In this document: positions 47,174-58,895 of the stretch, in pieces
Layout: every line of letters begins with the position of its first letter
Numbering within the stretch: the stretch's first letter is position 1
Source: Albifimbria verrucaria
Taxonomy: Eukaryota; Ascomycota; Sordariomycetes; Hypocreales; Stachybotryaceae
DNA length: 64,000 bases
Assembly (NCBI GenBank): GCA_020081605.1
Contig: JAHREC010000007.1
Span: 62,001 to 126,000 of the forward strand
Reading direction: 5' to 3'
Position numbers and translations under genes: made by a program
The notes under the pieces: generated by a model
Told to the model about the DNA's origin: nothing
What the model saw: only the letters and a program-made list of their open reading frames with translations
Databases searched by the model: none

Positions 47174-48086
47174 CTTGCCAGAAAGTTGCTAGGATTGAGG
47201 CTCTTTGAGTAGCTGGGACCCCTTGCAAGCAGGAGAATGTGTAGTATGTTTCTAGTCGGAGCTGAAGTGAAATTCTTCATGAGGGTTATTGGGAGGGATC
47301 ATACCGTTGTTATACTTTATATCCAACGCTCTGGACCAAGCCGGTGCTCTGTCTGTGTAAACCCCTAGATCTCCAATATAACTAAGAGTAGCCACCTGAT
47401 CAACCTCCAATTCGCAAAAGAAATGGGGCGCAGCATATTTGAGGCTGATCTCCCCACGGACATGTCGGAAGGCGACCAACATAATCATACGCCCAATTGA
47501 CCTCACGTAATACGGAACTCGGAACACAACCTAAGGCAGTTCTCCATAGGGCTCTAAGAAGACTTCAATCACTTCGAACCTATCACCGTGCCTCTCTGAT
47601 AAATGTGCTAATTTAAGAGGTAACAGCCTTGTGATGAGTCTCGAACTGACAGCATGACCCGCCCTTCGCAACCAACATTAATATGTGAGGTAGAGCGTCG
47701 TATCAGACGTCATGCTGGTGTGTCATTTCGCTCCCGTTCCGTTGGTTCTTGTCAGTGCATTGAATTTCCGTAAGCACGGAAATCTAATCTTGGCAAAAGA
47801 ACGCGCTTCAGTTTACCTCGCCCCCAGAACAACGAAGCACATGATAACACAAGAAGGGGCATGTGAACAAAAATCAGACATTTCGGTTGGCTTGGACACA
47901 GTCATGATTGAATCTCATGTCAGCTCGACATCGCTGGTTGCAGCAATGGCATTTTGATTAAGTTAGGCCGTTGCATCATCAAGAAAGTAGCACATATTGT
48001 CAAAAATATAAAGCTGCCGGTCTTTGCTGCCGGTCTTTGCTGCCTGGAAACGAGCAAGAACAGTTCACTGCAACAATCATCACAAA
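47174..48086. promoter_or_regulatory. Divergent promoter region between GH128-CAP and the two-domain protein
   Basis: About 0.9 kb separates two start codons pointing away from each other. A TATAAAG box lies on the minus strand at 47315-47321, about 145 bases from the GH128-CAP start. A second lies on the plus strand at 48007-48013, about 75 bases from the other start. A duplicated TGCCGGTCTTTGC lies just after the second box. A 91-codon minus-strand frame at 47252-47527 covers the first box and is not likely to be real. Confidence 0.5.
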
Positions 48087-49824
48087 ATGGCTATTCACTA
48101 TCTCCGTATCAAGAACAGGTCCAACCACCCTCAGACCTTTCAATGTCATGGGTATAACGGCAACAAGGACCTCACAATCCCAGCGAACGGAAAGTCAGTA
48201 TATTCTTCCTTCCTACGTGACCGGAATTGCCGTATAGCAAAAAAATTAAATATCTCGTTTCTAATTCCTTGCTCTTATCCTCTTTTCCTTTAATTTATCA
48301 TTTGGAGAGTGCTAATGGTTTAACTTTTGCAGAGCTGATATTCCAGCCGCTGATGGTACCTCTGGCGCTATCATTGCCGTACACGATGGCGCCATTGGAG
48401 AGCAATGCGAGATTACTAAGTGCGGCTGGCAGGAAATGATACTATCGACATTAGCAATATCGTTGGTGCTGGTGGCAACATGACTTGCCAACAGGTGGGT
48501 GATCCTCCTGGCAAATTCAAGGGCCACGAGACCTTCATGCAAGCTTGCAACACCGCATATCAGAAACTTCCCAAGGCCAAGAAGGATCAGCTAAAGGGCC
48601 ATGTTTTCCTTGATAGCAAAGGTAACGTCAAGAGAATCAGCCCACCTAAGGAGTTTCGCCCGCTCGAAGAGTTCTGCAGAACATTTGCAAATGGCCGAAC
48701 CTACATTGGAGTCGGCGCTTGGTGAGCCTTGAAACCCTCAAGTAGGCAATGGGATTAACCTAACAATAAATCCTTGCAGGGCCCGAACGCGGGCAACCCA
48801 GAGGATAACAAGCAGAGCAGCGCTGGGAAAGGAAGCAAAGACATTTTGATCGTCTACAGCGTAAGCACCCAAAAACTCTTGAGAAGTAACCGTTAGCTCA
48901 CCAATGTTAGGACGGCAATGCTGCACCTGACCCTTCTAAGCCATTCACAGGCCAGACACTTGTGGCTGCAGCCTTTGCGATAACTGGCCAGGCTACCGAG
49001 GGGACGCAGCCAAAGACAAATCTCCTGCAACTGGAGACAACGTTCTTGAGTCTACTTACCCGGCCGCTGAAGTTGGCGTCACTCAGGCCTGCTCATTGGT
49101 AGCTGCAGCGACGTCAGCCGAGAACACCATCTTTGCAGCTGAAGCTCACAATCCCATAGCTCCCACGGCTGAGGGAGATGCTGAGGTTGAAGATGCAACC
49201 GATGATTCTACTGTGGTTAACATGAGTAGCCACATTGGACTCAAAGCCGCCCCTGCGTACAAGCCAGGAATCCTTCTCACGAACAAATCTTCCAGGAAGA
49301 ACATTTATTACTTCTTCGACAACTACTGGAACGGCAACGGCACAGCCGGCGCTAACTTTGACAAGCCGCTCAAGAGCGTGGAAGTTGGACCAAACGAAAC
49401 AAAACATGTGCCACTTCCCACTTCATTCAAGGGTCGTGTTCAAAGAGGCAAAGACCAGCCAGCAACATGGGGCGAGTTCCAAGTTAAAGCGTCTGACGAT
49501 GGACGAGCTCATGGTGACATTTCGTTGCAGCAGGGGTGTGACGGCGCTGCAACAGTGGCATCAACAGATGGCACAGGCGTGTCCAATGGGTTTACCCAGG
49601 ATATCCTCAAAGGTGCACCGGCAACGGCGCTAGATAAGAAGCCGAATGGCGAGAAAGCCCTTGCTAGCACCGAAGGAAATTGGAAAGGACCTGGAAACAA
49701 AGCGGCCATTGACTGGGAGGTTCAGCACCTGGGATGGTCTAAGGCATATATTAAAGGAGGGTCCGGAGTTCCAGATGTTGCCAGCAAGAACCACTGCCTT
49801 CACTTTACTTTTTACGTTGTTTAG
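48087..49824 (+). CDS. Two-domain protein of unknown function
   Basis: I do not recognise a named family. Exons are 48087-48193, 48333-48721, 48780-48860 and 48911-49824, with GT-AG introns. The N-terminal half has IKNRSNHPQTFQCHGYNG, then CEITKCGW and ISNIVGAGGNMTCQQVG. The C-terminal half has ILLTNKSS..NIYYFFDNYWNG, then GRVQRG and GDISLQQGCDGAATVAS. The two halves follow a similar layout: I.N.S near the start, then a Gly-rich stretch, then IS...GAGG or SLQQGCDGA. This suggests an internal duplication. The pattern recalls small all-beta fungal proteins such as thaumatin-like folds, but that is only a guess. An acidic linker lies near 49170-49200. Single-base shifts near 48430, 48780 and 49003 (GGGG) all have lost-base polarity. 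The stop is TAG at 49822-49824. No signal peptide is obvious. Confidence 0.7.
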
Positions 49825-50733
49825 GTTGGCATGATGGCGGATGGCTTCGAGTGCGCAAACTCTGTGGTCTTCGGAGTTGATATTGTACATATTTTGTAGT
49901 GCAGTCTGTAGCGTACGTCTGATCAATGTGCCAAGCAAGATTGGACTGAAGGATAATTTAAGTGAGGTTCTTTCACGAGTTTCAGACCTTGAACTTCCGG
50001 ATAGCATGCTGCAAATGGCCTCGGGCAACACCGCTCTTGTCATACATGTAGTAGATCACTCTGTTATTAACTCTGTAATAACTTTAGCCATGATTGTGGT
50101 TGAACAATCTTCAAATCATTGACTAGATCTTAGAACCAACCAGTCTTCTGAGGGTTGAATCAATCATTTCTGGCCAGCATTGTTGGTTTGGGTTATAGAT
50201 GATAGTGGGCAGGAATAAACTGCATATGTAAAATGACTACTCCAGATGGCACCAGCAGGCATCTCTTCCAAAGCCAAGTAGATTCTCAATAGCTCGGTGG
50301 CATTAGAGGATGAAACCAGCTTTCTAACGATCGTTACGAGTCACCTTTGCATCTCATCATCTGGAAACGCAGTGCTCGGATATTGTAGAGAACAAGTTGT
50401 TTCTTTGCTCACCTTAGAGAAGTTGCAGACATTAATTTGGATACTTTTCCAATGATAATCGTATGATCGTGTCTGCACGGAAAAGTACACAACCTCTAGT
50501 CAATTTCGAAATTAGCCGCCACGTAGGGATTATAATTCCAAATATGCCTTCCTGCTTACATCAAAGGAGGCTATAATCATCTTCAGAGTTTACAAGTTTA
50601 AGATTTTTGGCTTTTTCATCATGTTGTTTGTTGTGACAATACGTGGCAATGGGTTATATTAAGCCAACTTCTTTTGTTGTCACGTCCAGCGCTTCTCCTG
50701 CATCCCGCTCCAGCTCCAGCGCTATCATACCTC
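49825..50733. other. Intergenic, convergent 3' flanks
   Basis: The region lies between two genes that end toward each other. No gene, RNA or repeat is recognised. Confidence 0.5.
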
Positions 50734-52035
50734 TTAACCTTCAAGATTTAGAACCATAAGCCCCGGTCTATGCTCACTCAGATCCATAATCATATTTCTT
50801 TGCCACTCATCACGCTCCTGATCTGTTTTCCTAGGTAACGGGATATCTCCAAACGTGTCCCAGTCAAATACCCATGCACCTGCAGCGTCATGCAATGTTT
50901 CTTGCAGTTGCCAGTATTTCTCTTCAGTGACCCGTTTGCCCCAGATCGGTGCTTTAAGCTGGGCCATCCATGAAGCCCATCGCTCGTTAAACGTTTCTAA
51001 GACTCCAAGAAACCTTGCTAAGCCACCTACTACAGGACTTGGGGGCTTGTACCAAATAGCGATGACATATCGGATCTTCATTGAAGGTGGTAACGGGACG
51101 CCGAATTTGGCGAGGAACCTATACCATTCGTACGGTATCCGGCGAGGGTCTAACCCGACGGCAACATGAGACAAATCCGTTTCTATGGTCCGTGGGTCTT
51201 CATGGAGGAACACAAAGCTTGGAACTTGTGCATCTTCACCACTGGGCATAATGGGCACAGATCGATTTTGATGAGTCGGTCCCTGAGGGTACGAGAGCCC
51301 GCCGAGCATATTACGTGCATCAGTATCAACTGAAATGCATGGGTAAAATGTCTTGATATTCCTCGAGAGAAGCTTTGAAATTGTCTGGGTAGCAACTTGG
51401 TGTAAGTTGTCAAGGTCGATACTGGCCAGGGCAGTCATGTCGTTGATGTCGCGGCCTAAGGCAAGATGAGCGATGCCCACACCATGCGGATCGTAGGCAA
51501 CTATATCATGAAAGAAGGCAATAAGATTATCGACATGTGTGCGCTGAGATCTTTGGACCTCTATAATATCCGTATCTGGGTTCAGCTGAAGCATAGAAGG
51601 TGCTCCTAGTTGTAAGGGGATCGACAGCCGGTAGAATGATCGCCAAGCCAACCGTGTCTCACGGTTGACCTGGAGCAGAACTCGAGACCATTGTTCGAAC
51701 GGCGCAACGTGCAGTCGGTATCTCTTGCCACTTACTATATTTCCAAGACAGTTCTTCAACACGAAGTGTTGGTCTTCGCTGAGTCTTCTCGCCTCTGGCA
51801 AGTCTTCCGTACGTGGAGAGTACGGCTTGCCAAGTTCGCTGATGCGTATGCTTATGAACCGATGCTTCGGAAAGCAATGCTTCCATATTTGGATCCGAAT
51901 CTCGGCTGGCAGCTGGCCAAAGATGGGAAATTCATCTGCGCCGATGGATGCTGATGTCTCTTGACTTGCGAGGGTGCTGTTGAAAACTCTGATTCTTTTA
52001 TCTTGTGCGGGAGACATATCTTCGTCCATGCACAC
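50734..52035 (-). CDS. 2EXR domain protein
   Basis: An intact 433-codon frame starting MCMDEDM. Residues about 33-55 (FPIFGQLPAEIRIQIWKHC) are the F.LLP.EIR..IW motif of the 2EXR domain, a short F-box-like element common in expanded fungal families. WSRVLLQVNRETRLAW and an aspartate-containing stretch (NPDTDIIEV) follow, as in other members. The role is unknown; family members are often in fast-evolving accessory regions. The 5' flank (about 52060-52125) is rich in GTGTGA repeats. There is no frame break, which makes it a useful control for the shifts seen elsewhere. Confidence 0.8.
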   Translation of the reverse strand: MCMDEDMSPAQDKRIRVFNSTLASQETSASIGADEFPIFGQLPAEIRIQIWKHCFPKHRFISIRISELGKPYSPRTEDLPEARRLSEDQHFVLKNCLGNIVSGKRYRLHVAPFEQWSRVLLQVNRETRLAWRSFYRLSIPLQLGAPSMLQLNPDTDIIEVQRSQRTHVDNLIAFFHDIVAYDPHGVGIAHLALGRDINDMTALASIDLDNLHQVATQTISKLLSRNIKTFYPCISVDTDARNMLGGLSYPQGPTHQNRSVPIMPSGEDAQVPSFVFLHEDPRTIETDLSHVAVGLDPRRIPYEWYRFLAKFGVPLPPSMKIRYVIAIWYKPPSPVVGGLARFLGVLETFNERWASWMAQLKAPIWGKRVTEEKYWQLQETLHDAAGAWVFDWDTFGDIPLPRKTDQERDEWQRNMIMDLSEHRPGLMVLNLEG

Positions 52036-52990
52036 TATATTATAGCTAGATCATGAGCTCCTACCTGTGTGAGTGTGAATGTGAGTGTGAGCGTCTGTGT
52101 GTTGAAGTGTTTGTTAGTGTGCAGGTCTGTAAAGTGCCCCTCAAACCAGCCGTTGCCCCTCTTAATATTTCTTCCTAAGTTACAGTTATGTCATCAAATT
52201 TGCACCTATCTGGCCCGGAAATAAGCGTTGACGTAATTTGGATGTGCGAGCGCTGACAGGACAGATAGCGCAGCCGCTTACTAGACGTGGAATTGTTGGT
52301 GACGGGAATTGTGTTTTTCTCCATGTAAGACAAAGAGACGATCACCGCACAGCCCAGTGATCATGTGGACGTCCGCTTCGAGAAAATCATGGCGCTCATC
52401 TTGACCCTACGATGTCCAAATACAATATCAGCCAACATACACGACGTACCACTTACTTCCATCAACCGTATCAGAGCCGAAAGAAACTTTTGCTTTAAAG
52501 AAGATTAAATATAACTTTTTTGCTTCTGGGCTAGTCTATGTTAAATTATTTTGATACGATAGGCAGAGATTGATCAGGATAGCTCTCAATGGAACGAAAA
52601 GTCCACGGTTCTACGGCAGGTGATGTTATTAATACAATCTAATTGTGGCTTGGCGGCATAGTAATATAATAAGAGGAGATCAGGCCCCCAGGTGTTGGTC
52701 AGCCTTTGAGGTTATTATTGCCTAGCATCAGTGTCAGTGCTTGCATGAACCTTGTCGTGATACGAGGTAATATAAAAAGAACACTTTGATCATAAGAATA
52801 GAAGATGTAATCAAGAAGAGCCAAATGACTTGTTGCAAGAGCGCGAATATTCCAAAATCAAGCTGGAGTCACGGGATATTTAGAACGTATAAAAGGCGGC
52901 TACTATATCTCGATTCTTAAAACTTCATTAACGGAGGGAAGTATAAAAGTCGCTATTTACTAGAACTACTATATTAAATACAAACCCAAT
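52036..52990. other. Intergenic; TATAAAA at 52942-52948
   Basis: A GTGAGTGT-rich stretch lies near 52066-52125, just upstream of the 2EXR start. A TATAAAA box at 52942-52948 lies 42 bases before the start of the secreted protein gene. No gene is recognised. Confidence 0.5.
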
Positions 52991-53885
52991 ATGCTCGTCT
53001 CATACATTTTATTCCTGTCTTCTCTATTGACGAGGTCTTGGGCGGCTCCTAAGCTCCTGGACGCTGAAAGAGTATCAGTAGATATTCTTAAGCGGGAAGA
53101 CAAGGAGACAGATAGGGGCACCATTACTGGTACCTCCTCTGATACGCTGAGAACGATCGGCTTAGCCACTTGTGTTGGAATTGCAGCAAGTGGCACCGGC
53201 ACCAGGCCTGGTGCTGACGACAAGGTATGTATATTACTTCACTTGTTTTAATTCTGGCTATGCGTAGCTGGTTGTTCATTTGCCTTGAAAAGAAAGACAT
53301 TGATTGGAGTGTGTTCGAACAGGCCCTGGCACACATTAGGTGTGACGATTCGATAAATCTAATCTATGAATGGCTACAAGAGTACGACAAGTTGGATCTG
53401 GTTGATCCTATAATCGTGGTTAGTGTTGTGAATCCCGATATAGTAGCAGAAGACAAGAGGGACGCACAAAGATGCTTAACCGAGAGTCGCTTCTGCCTAT
53501 TTTGCAGCGCCTACAGGGTTCCGGGTGGCGACTTATTCCCGTTGAACGGCAGACTACAGTGGGAGCTGTCCCCTTGGTACAATTAGTATTGATCACGGAG
53601 GCAGCATTCAAGCCGAAGGCAACATAATTTCGTTGCCGAGCCCACCCACAACAGATGTGCCGTGCTTCTGGCCCTTGTTGTACACACCATTCAATCGACC
53701 AACCACAGAGTGGAATTTGATGGAGGCAATATCCCGGACTATTTGTTTGGATGCGAACGCATGTATAGACGGCGAGGAGCCACGGTGCGTGAGCAGTAAT
53801 GAAAGGCCACTTGGGTAAGTCTATTAGTAATTTTTGACGAATGAATGCTAATCTTAGTTTCAGTTATTGTATATGTACTGCTTAG
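52991..53885 (+). CDS. Small secreted Cys-containing protein, family not recognised
   Basis: It starts with a clear signal peptide (MLVSYILFLSSLLTRSWA) and then a propeptide-like stretch containing KRE. Exon 1 ends near 53223 and a GT-AG intron runs to about 53267. The middle carries GLATCVGIAASGTG and a helix-rich part. The C-terminal part has four or more cysteines (VPCFW, TICLDANACIDG, PRCVSSN). A 49-base intron at 53815-53863 has GTAAGT, a CTAAT branch-like site and TTTCAG. It joins a last exon coding GYCICTA and a TAG at 53883-53885. Single-base shifts near 53287, 53470 and 53572 (CCCC) have lost-base polarity. It could be an effector-like secreted protein, but that is inference. Confidence 0.62.
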
Positions 53886-54764
53886 GCATATATTATAACT
53901 CATTGAATATACATAGGCTAGAAATAAATTAGCTCTACATATCCTTAGTATTAATATATAAAGGTAATTTAAAAAGTTATTCATTAATATTTTAGTAAAT
54001 GTAAAATTTATTTAATATATTAAATATTATATATATTTAAGTTAAAAAGATAGTTATTATAACCCTGTTCAAATGAATGATTGGGTGAGCTGCTCTTGAA
54101 TTTTCCAAGCCCCCGCTCGCTCATTGTTACTTCTCAGAGAATATCAAGGTAGGGTCACCTTGACCTCTAATCTATTCCTCTTGTTCATCATGCTTGTGCG
54201 TTGTCTAGTGCATCCAATCGATCCTGACTGACACTGTGGTATTGCCCTCAGCTGACCGAAACTTTCCACAATTATGACTCGAGGATCTACAGTACCTTTA
54301 CTCTTCGCTATCATTTTTAACATTAAATGTTTCGCCATTGGATGCCTTTGCTTAAGAAGGCGAAGAGCAGATACCACGTTCCAGAATCCTGAGAAAACAT
54401 AGATACGGTTATCTTAATACTGCCTAATACAAAAATATAAGAAAAGTTAACCCCAGAGAGCCACAGTAGTCCTTAATTTAATAACAAGATAGCAGGGAGT
54501 AAACCAGGGGTTAAAATAATCAATACTAATTATCAGATCAGTTATTTCAACAACTATTATATAACAAAACATGTATTACCGACTAACAGGTCATATAATA
54601 GGAATCCCATCAGAGCATAAAGATCTCTTATTTCCAATACCTAGGAGGGTTCCAGGTACTATCCCCTTATCAAAAGTTGTCCGTTTTCTCTTAACTCTTT
54701 TATAGCCGATTCAATTTCTGGGGAACTTAGTATATTATGCCGCACATAGGACATTTATGACAAG
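53886..54764. other. AT-rich intergenic region
   Basis: From about 53930 to 54065 the sequence is strongly AT-rich and RIP-like. The remainder has no recognisable gene apart from short frames. Confidence 0.5.
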
Positions 54765-55809
54765 CTACTTTGCTGTTTTGCGATAGCCCGGATAGAGGCC
54801 ATGACGCTCCAATTGGAACTCCGTCGGCAGGAGCCCAAGCAATGCAAATACCATAGCGCGTCTATCCTGGCAATCTTGGTCTCTCTGTTTCGCAACTAAA
54901 ACATCAAGTTTTTGCCAATCATGCCTTGTCTCGAAACACCCCTCTCTAAGAAGGATTCTCTCCCGAGCACCAGCGTCCACCCTGAACTTTGCTAGCGATA
55001 ATCGCTGTTCAGTAGATCTTCCCCAAGAAGACCTCCCATTATTCTGTGATGCTCCGGAGTCTGATGCATATCTTTCCAATCACATGACTCGAGTAAGAAC
55101 TCTTATACGATCCACATTCATTTCCAGTATGGTCTTGCCAATAAGCCGAGCATTGCGTTCCTAACTCGCTTGTCGAGAAAGGGCCTACGGTGGGAACGAA
55201 TGTGTCGGAAAGATAACTTACTATCTTCCCCTTAGCGGCTAAGTCAAACCAACACTTTTACTGCACGTTGATAAATCTCATCCATGATTGAGACTTGATG
55301 ATTGCGCTCCTCATTATCTCGTTGATCGATGCAAATAGCATCGATCCATAAATGAACCTGACTGCGAGCAACCTTCTTAGAAAGCTATCAGCAGTTCGAG
55401 ATATTCTGCTTTTTAGTATGTTTGTCGGAGAGGTTACCCACAGAGAGATAATTTTGGTATTGATCCGGTTTGAGATGCCTTATACTTTGTAAGGCCATCC
55501 ATAGATTCTCCCAAATTTGAAATCCATAGCCATTCAGGGTGATGTGTTTCTCGGGTGAAGGGGCTTCCCAAGCGCCTCACAGGGCAAAAAGGGTGGTGCT
55601 AGGTATATAGGATGAGCTAAAATATGATGCTCAATAATCTCATCATCAGTCGAATCAAAGTGAAGTAATTGAATAAACCCGTTCTTTGGTTCTAGGGGAA
55701 CATGTGGTCGATCGGAAATATGGAGAAGGATTCCTTCATTAGAGACAGGAGGATCATCAACAACTATCCAACGGCTGCTTCTGCAGGCAATCCAGAATGC
55801 AGTCACCAT
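54765..55809 (-). pseudogene. HET domain gene inactivated by RIP-type stops
   Basis: Read on the minus strand, the HET core is clear. [23 protein letters not shown] lies at about 55285-55350 and [11 protein letters not shown] just after it. ARPYWK-stop-MWIV-stop-EF lies near 55110-55145. In the last motif the family has Arg and Gln where this copy has TGA and TAA, so CGA and CAA have each changed by C-to-T. Another TGA after KVLV sits where Trp is expected (TGG to TGA). A 104-codon C-terminal part with DRRAMVFALLGLLP, the usual D.R...ALLGL motif, runs to 54765. The N-terminal part at 55534-55809 is shifted. The gene cannot make a full protein. Confidence 0.7.
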
Positions 55810-55848
55810 TATTTCATGTTAGACGCATCTAGAACAGCTTCATCAGCA

Positions 55849-55934
55849 GGTCCCTTAACTCAGTTGGTTAGAGTGTTGTACTAATATCCCATCGCGTTAT
55901 GCAAAAGTCGCCAGTTCGACCCTGGCAGGGACCA
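55849..55934 (+). tRNA. tRNA-Ile (anticodon AAT) with a 12-nt intron
   Basis: GGTCCCT pairs with AGGGACC to form the acceptor stem, followed by discriminator A. The D stem is ACTC/GAGT, the anticodon stem TTGTA/TGCAA (one G-U), and the T arm GCCAG-TTCGACC-CTGGC. The anticodon loop is CTAATA plus A, with AAT at 55883-55885. A 12-base intron at 55887-55898 sits at the usual place one base after the anticodon. The D and T arms hold the internal promoter. Confidence 0.93.
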
Positions 55935-55937
55935 TTC

Positions 55938-55942
55938 TTTTT
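55938..55942 (+). terminator. RNA polymerase III terminator of tRNA-Ile
   Basis: A TTTTT run starts four bases after the tRNA end, as expected for polymerase III termination. Confidence 0.75.
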
Positions 55943-56166
55943 GTGAGCTTCACTTTACTTCTAACCATTGTTTCTTCTTCATTTCCCCTTTCTTCTTCAC
56001 TATTAATTTTGCCTTCGCTGTTTTCAAGAGCATTGAAACGAAAACCTACTCAATTCAATTGAGGGCTTTGACTTTTTCCTCATTTTGTGTGGTTTGTCTG
56101 GAATACCCACGATATCGCCCAGTTCGCCTTGGGGTCGAAGATCCATACATAAACCAACCATAGGAG

Positions 56167-57885
56167 TTAATTCTTTGACACTTCATAGTCATCACCGTGT
56201 ATCTCGTATCCTCCTGAGATTGAAAATTTCCCAGGATTTGAGCGTCGTTTCCACCTCAAGTAAATGCTCCACAACCCCAAAATCACTGCCGTTAGCCCAG
56301 CAGTGAAAACCAACAATATCCACCATTTGTGGGAGACGACGATAGCATCTTCCTTGAATTCAAAAGCACCGCTACTGCAGACTCTCTGTTTTGTGTTAAC
56401 CTTGGAATGTCATACTGAGTCTCTTGAAAATTATCATTGCACGTACCGCAACCAACATTGCAGGAAGGAAGAATAGTGTAACAACAGAGATAGTGTTGAT
56501 TGCTATGCTATCTTCGCGAGTAAACTCGGCTATCTTTCCGGAATCCATGGCAATTTGAAGGTTTAGGCGATTATCGCGTTGGGAAATCCGACTATAGAGC
56601 TATTCGCGACTTGTTATTAACTGTGCGCATGAATCACTAGAATGGGTGCATACGACTTACAATTTGGATTTGAGTCTCCACTCGCTGTTGTAGTCCACCT
56701 CTTTGGTATTGTCTCATTTCCGTCGCATTTTTGAAATAGCGAACCGGCTGTAGCAGCTTTTCCTTTGCCGCTTTGGAGAGGGATGGGAGGCTCAGTGCTT
56801 CCATTTCTTGTTCGTACAACTCATACATGGATTTGGTGAATTTCAGAGTTGCAAGTTCAAAATTCGTGGTGTGGTTCAACCATATGAGGCTGGTATTGAT
56901 AGTGTGCAGATCGCGAACGATAGATTCATATGGAACCTTGGCACTAAACGACTTATTCTCGTTAGTGACAGAGTAGTACGCGGTTGTACCAATGCGTCTC
57001 TCAGACCGCACGAGAGAAGCGTCCAGATTTTCTCTCCATTCCTCATTACGGCGGTCCATTTCCTGACAGAGGATGGTGAGAACATGCAGTGGGCATTCTT
57101 TCAATTTGTCTTGGCTGTTCCGGAGGGAGCGAACAACCCGCTCGCTATCGCTCTTGGTTTCGACCAGAACGATACCAGCGGCAGAGCCAGTTTGCAGTGA
57201 GACACCCAGAGCCAGAGAAAAGAGCGAGTAGGTGAGTGAGGTGTCTGCATCACAACGGCTGTGTCACGTGAAAGAGTCAGTCATTGACATACCCGGATAT
57301 GATCGAGAGAGCACTTACATATTCTTGAACAATTCTCACCAGTGGAATGCTCTAAGAAATGAGCCAGCTGCCCATTATTCGAGAAAATAGCATGAAGATA
57401 GGCATGAGGAATCTTGAAAACCTCAAGTAGAAGCTCAAAATCTGCTCTAGTAGCGCTGACACTGGTGAACCTTGGATGGCCTTTGACAATTCTATTCACA
57501 AATTACTATCATTAGTGATGGGACATGGCTGATTATCATTTCCTGTGGACGCACATTATATCCAGTTTTGGTGATGTTTTCTCGAGGAAACCCTAAAAAG
57601 AATCAGCTCTGCAACAAGTCGTTTCGAAGCTTTAGTCTCACGTGTGAGCTGAATGGAGAGCTGGGAAAATCCCTCCTTGCCATACTTGCTCGTTGGTTGG
57701 TATCTCAGGACTGTACCAGATAGCGTTTGTTGACTGATCAAAGTCAAGCTCTGCCAGATACTCGTGAAATTGCGCTTGATCCATTGCATGGGAAAGAAGT
57801 CGAGCGAGTCAAACTTGATCTTGGGTGCGTGATAGCTCATGAGACCTAGGGAGGAGATGCCTGGTGAGGCTGAGGTTGAGGACAC
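56167..57885 (-). CDS. CorA-like magnesium-transporter-domain protein (fungal)
   Basis: This is a multi-exon gene whose C-terminus has the fungal CorA-like layout. A long helical segment runs from TILCQEMDRRNEEW through YSRISQRDNRLNLQIA. Then come DSIAINTISVVTLFFLPAML (first membrane helix) and KWWILLVFTAGLTAVILGLW (second). The N-terminal part holds SLTLISQQTLSGTVLRYQ and HPRFTSVSATRADFELLLEVF, typical of the uncharacterised cytosolic domain. A GT-AG intron lies at 56600-56660 and others interrupt the gene near 56370-56450, 57200-57280 and 57500-57555. The stop is TAA at 56167-56169. The true start may lie upstream of 57885. The family resembles CorA ion channels, but many fungal members lack the GMN loop, and I do not see it here, so transport activity is uncertain. 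Confidence 0.65.
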
Positions 57886-58895
57886 GGAGTACGTGGATGG
57901 GCGTACTTTCAGCTGGCTCGCCGCCCACGCCTGTACTATGTTCTCATTGGCTACTCACTCAAAGCTCTTGTCTCAATTGTCGGGCACATGTCTTACTTAA
58001 ACAAGCCTTATTTTCGGTCGCTCCTATTCCCATACAAGTCCTTGCAGCCACGGAAACCAGCCCACAAAGACGCCAAGCACTGCGCTATTGGCCTTGATAT
58101 TTCTGGCTGGGATTTGTCTACGCCCTCTCGGGGCTTTGCAAATATCTTAAGTGCCTGACTTATGACCACCCAGCATTTTTCGTTGGCACTTTCGTCGTAT
58201 TGACAACACCCGGTTGTGGCTAGACGCAGTAGAAGTGCCGATGAGGTGGCCCAGAGAACCAAGGCTTGGCTTAGACCTCGTCCTGTGATATCGCCCGACG
58301 CTAGCGGTCAGTCAGCCCTACTGCAAGGTAAGCGAGCGCATGTGCTCTGGTGCCCGGTGAAGCAATATGTCTTCTTTACAAGAGATCTTGACTTTTAATC
58401 TTGTGTTTAACATGGCGGTGACTTCGACTCTGCGTATTATTTTCCTGGTTATCCTTGTTGATGCCGTGTCACAACGACTGCATACAGTTGAGCTACCTTT
58501 ATAAGACTCTAGAGTCACGATTATAGCTAATGATTTCTCAATCCAAAAAGGCAGTAACTATCTAAGGAAATCAGCAGGTACAGCCACTCAGACCAAGCTA
58601 CGCTTCATTGTTACAATATGCATTTTCACTTCAGCCGTGGTCTACCCGCTAGCCAATGCCTCGCGAGGTCTTCGAATCAATGTCTTTCAGCTCACATCTA
58701 GTGCAACGCCGACTGCTAGATACAGCTAGCCATGCTTGGAGGCAACACAAGAGGCGAGGCTGCACGGGGAGGTACCGAAATGAACTATAAGACGAGTGGC
58801 GACTCCAGCAGCACCGGTGCTCGACACTTCAACTGTTGGTGCTTCATCTCTGTTTAATTGATACTTGAACAGAAGCTTCTATTAAGCTCTATAAC
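57886..58895. other. Intergenic, possibly including the 5' end of the CorA-like gene
   Basis: The minus-strand frame stays partly open upstream of 57885, so part of the CorA-like N-terminus may lie here. Otherwise no gene is recognised before the vWA start. Confidence 0.45.

Noticed and set aside
47252..47527. 91-codon minus-strand frame as an upstream exon of GH128-CAP
   Set aside because: It covers a TATAAAG box, ends in a stop before the GH128 start and has no splice sites joining it to the enzyme.
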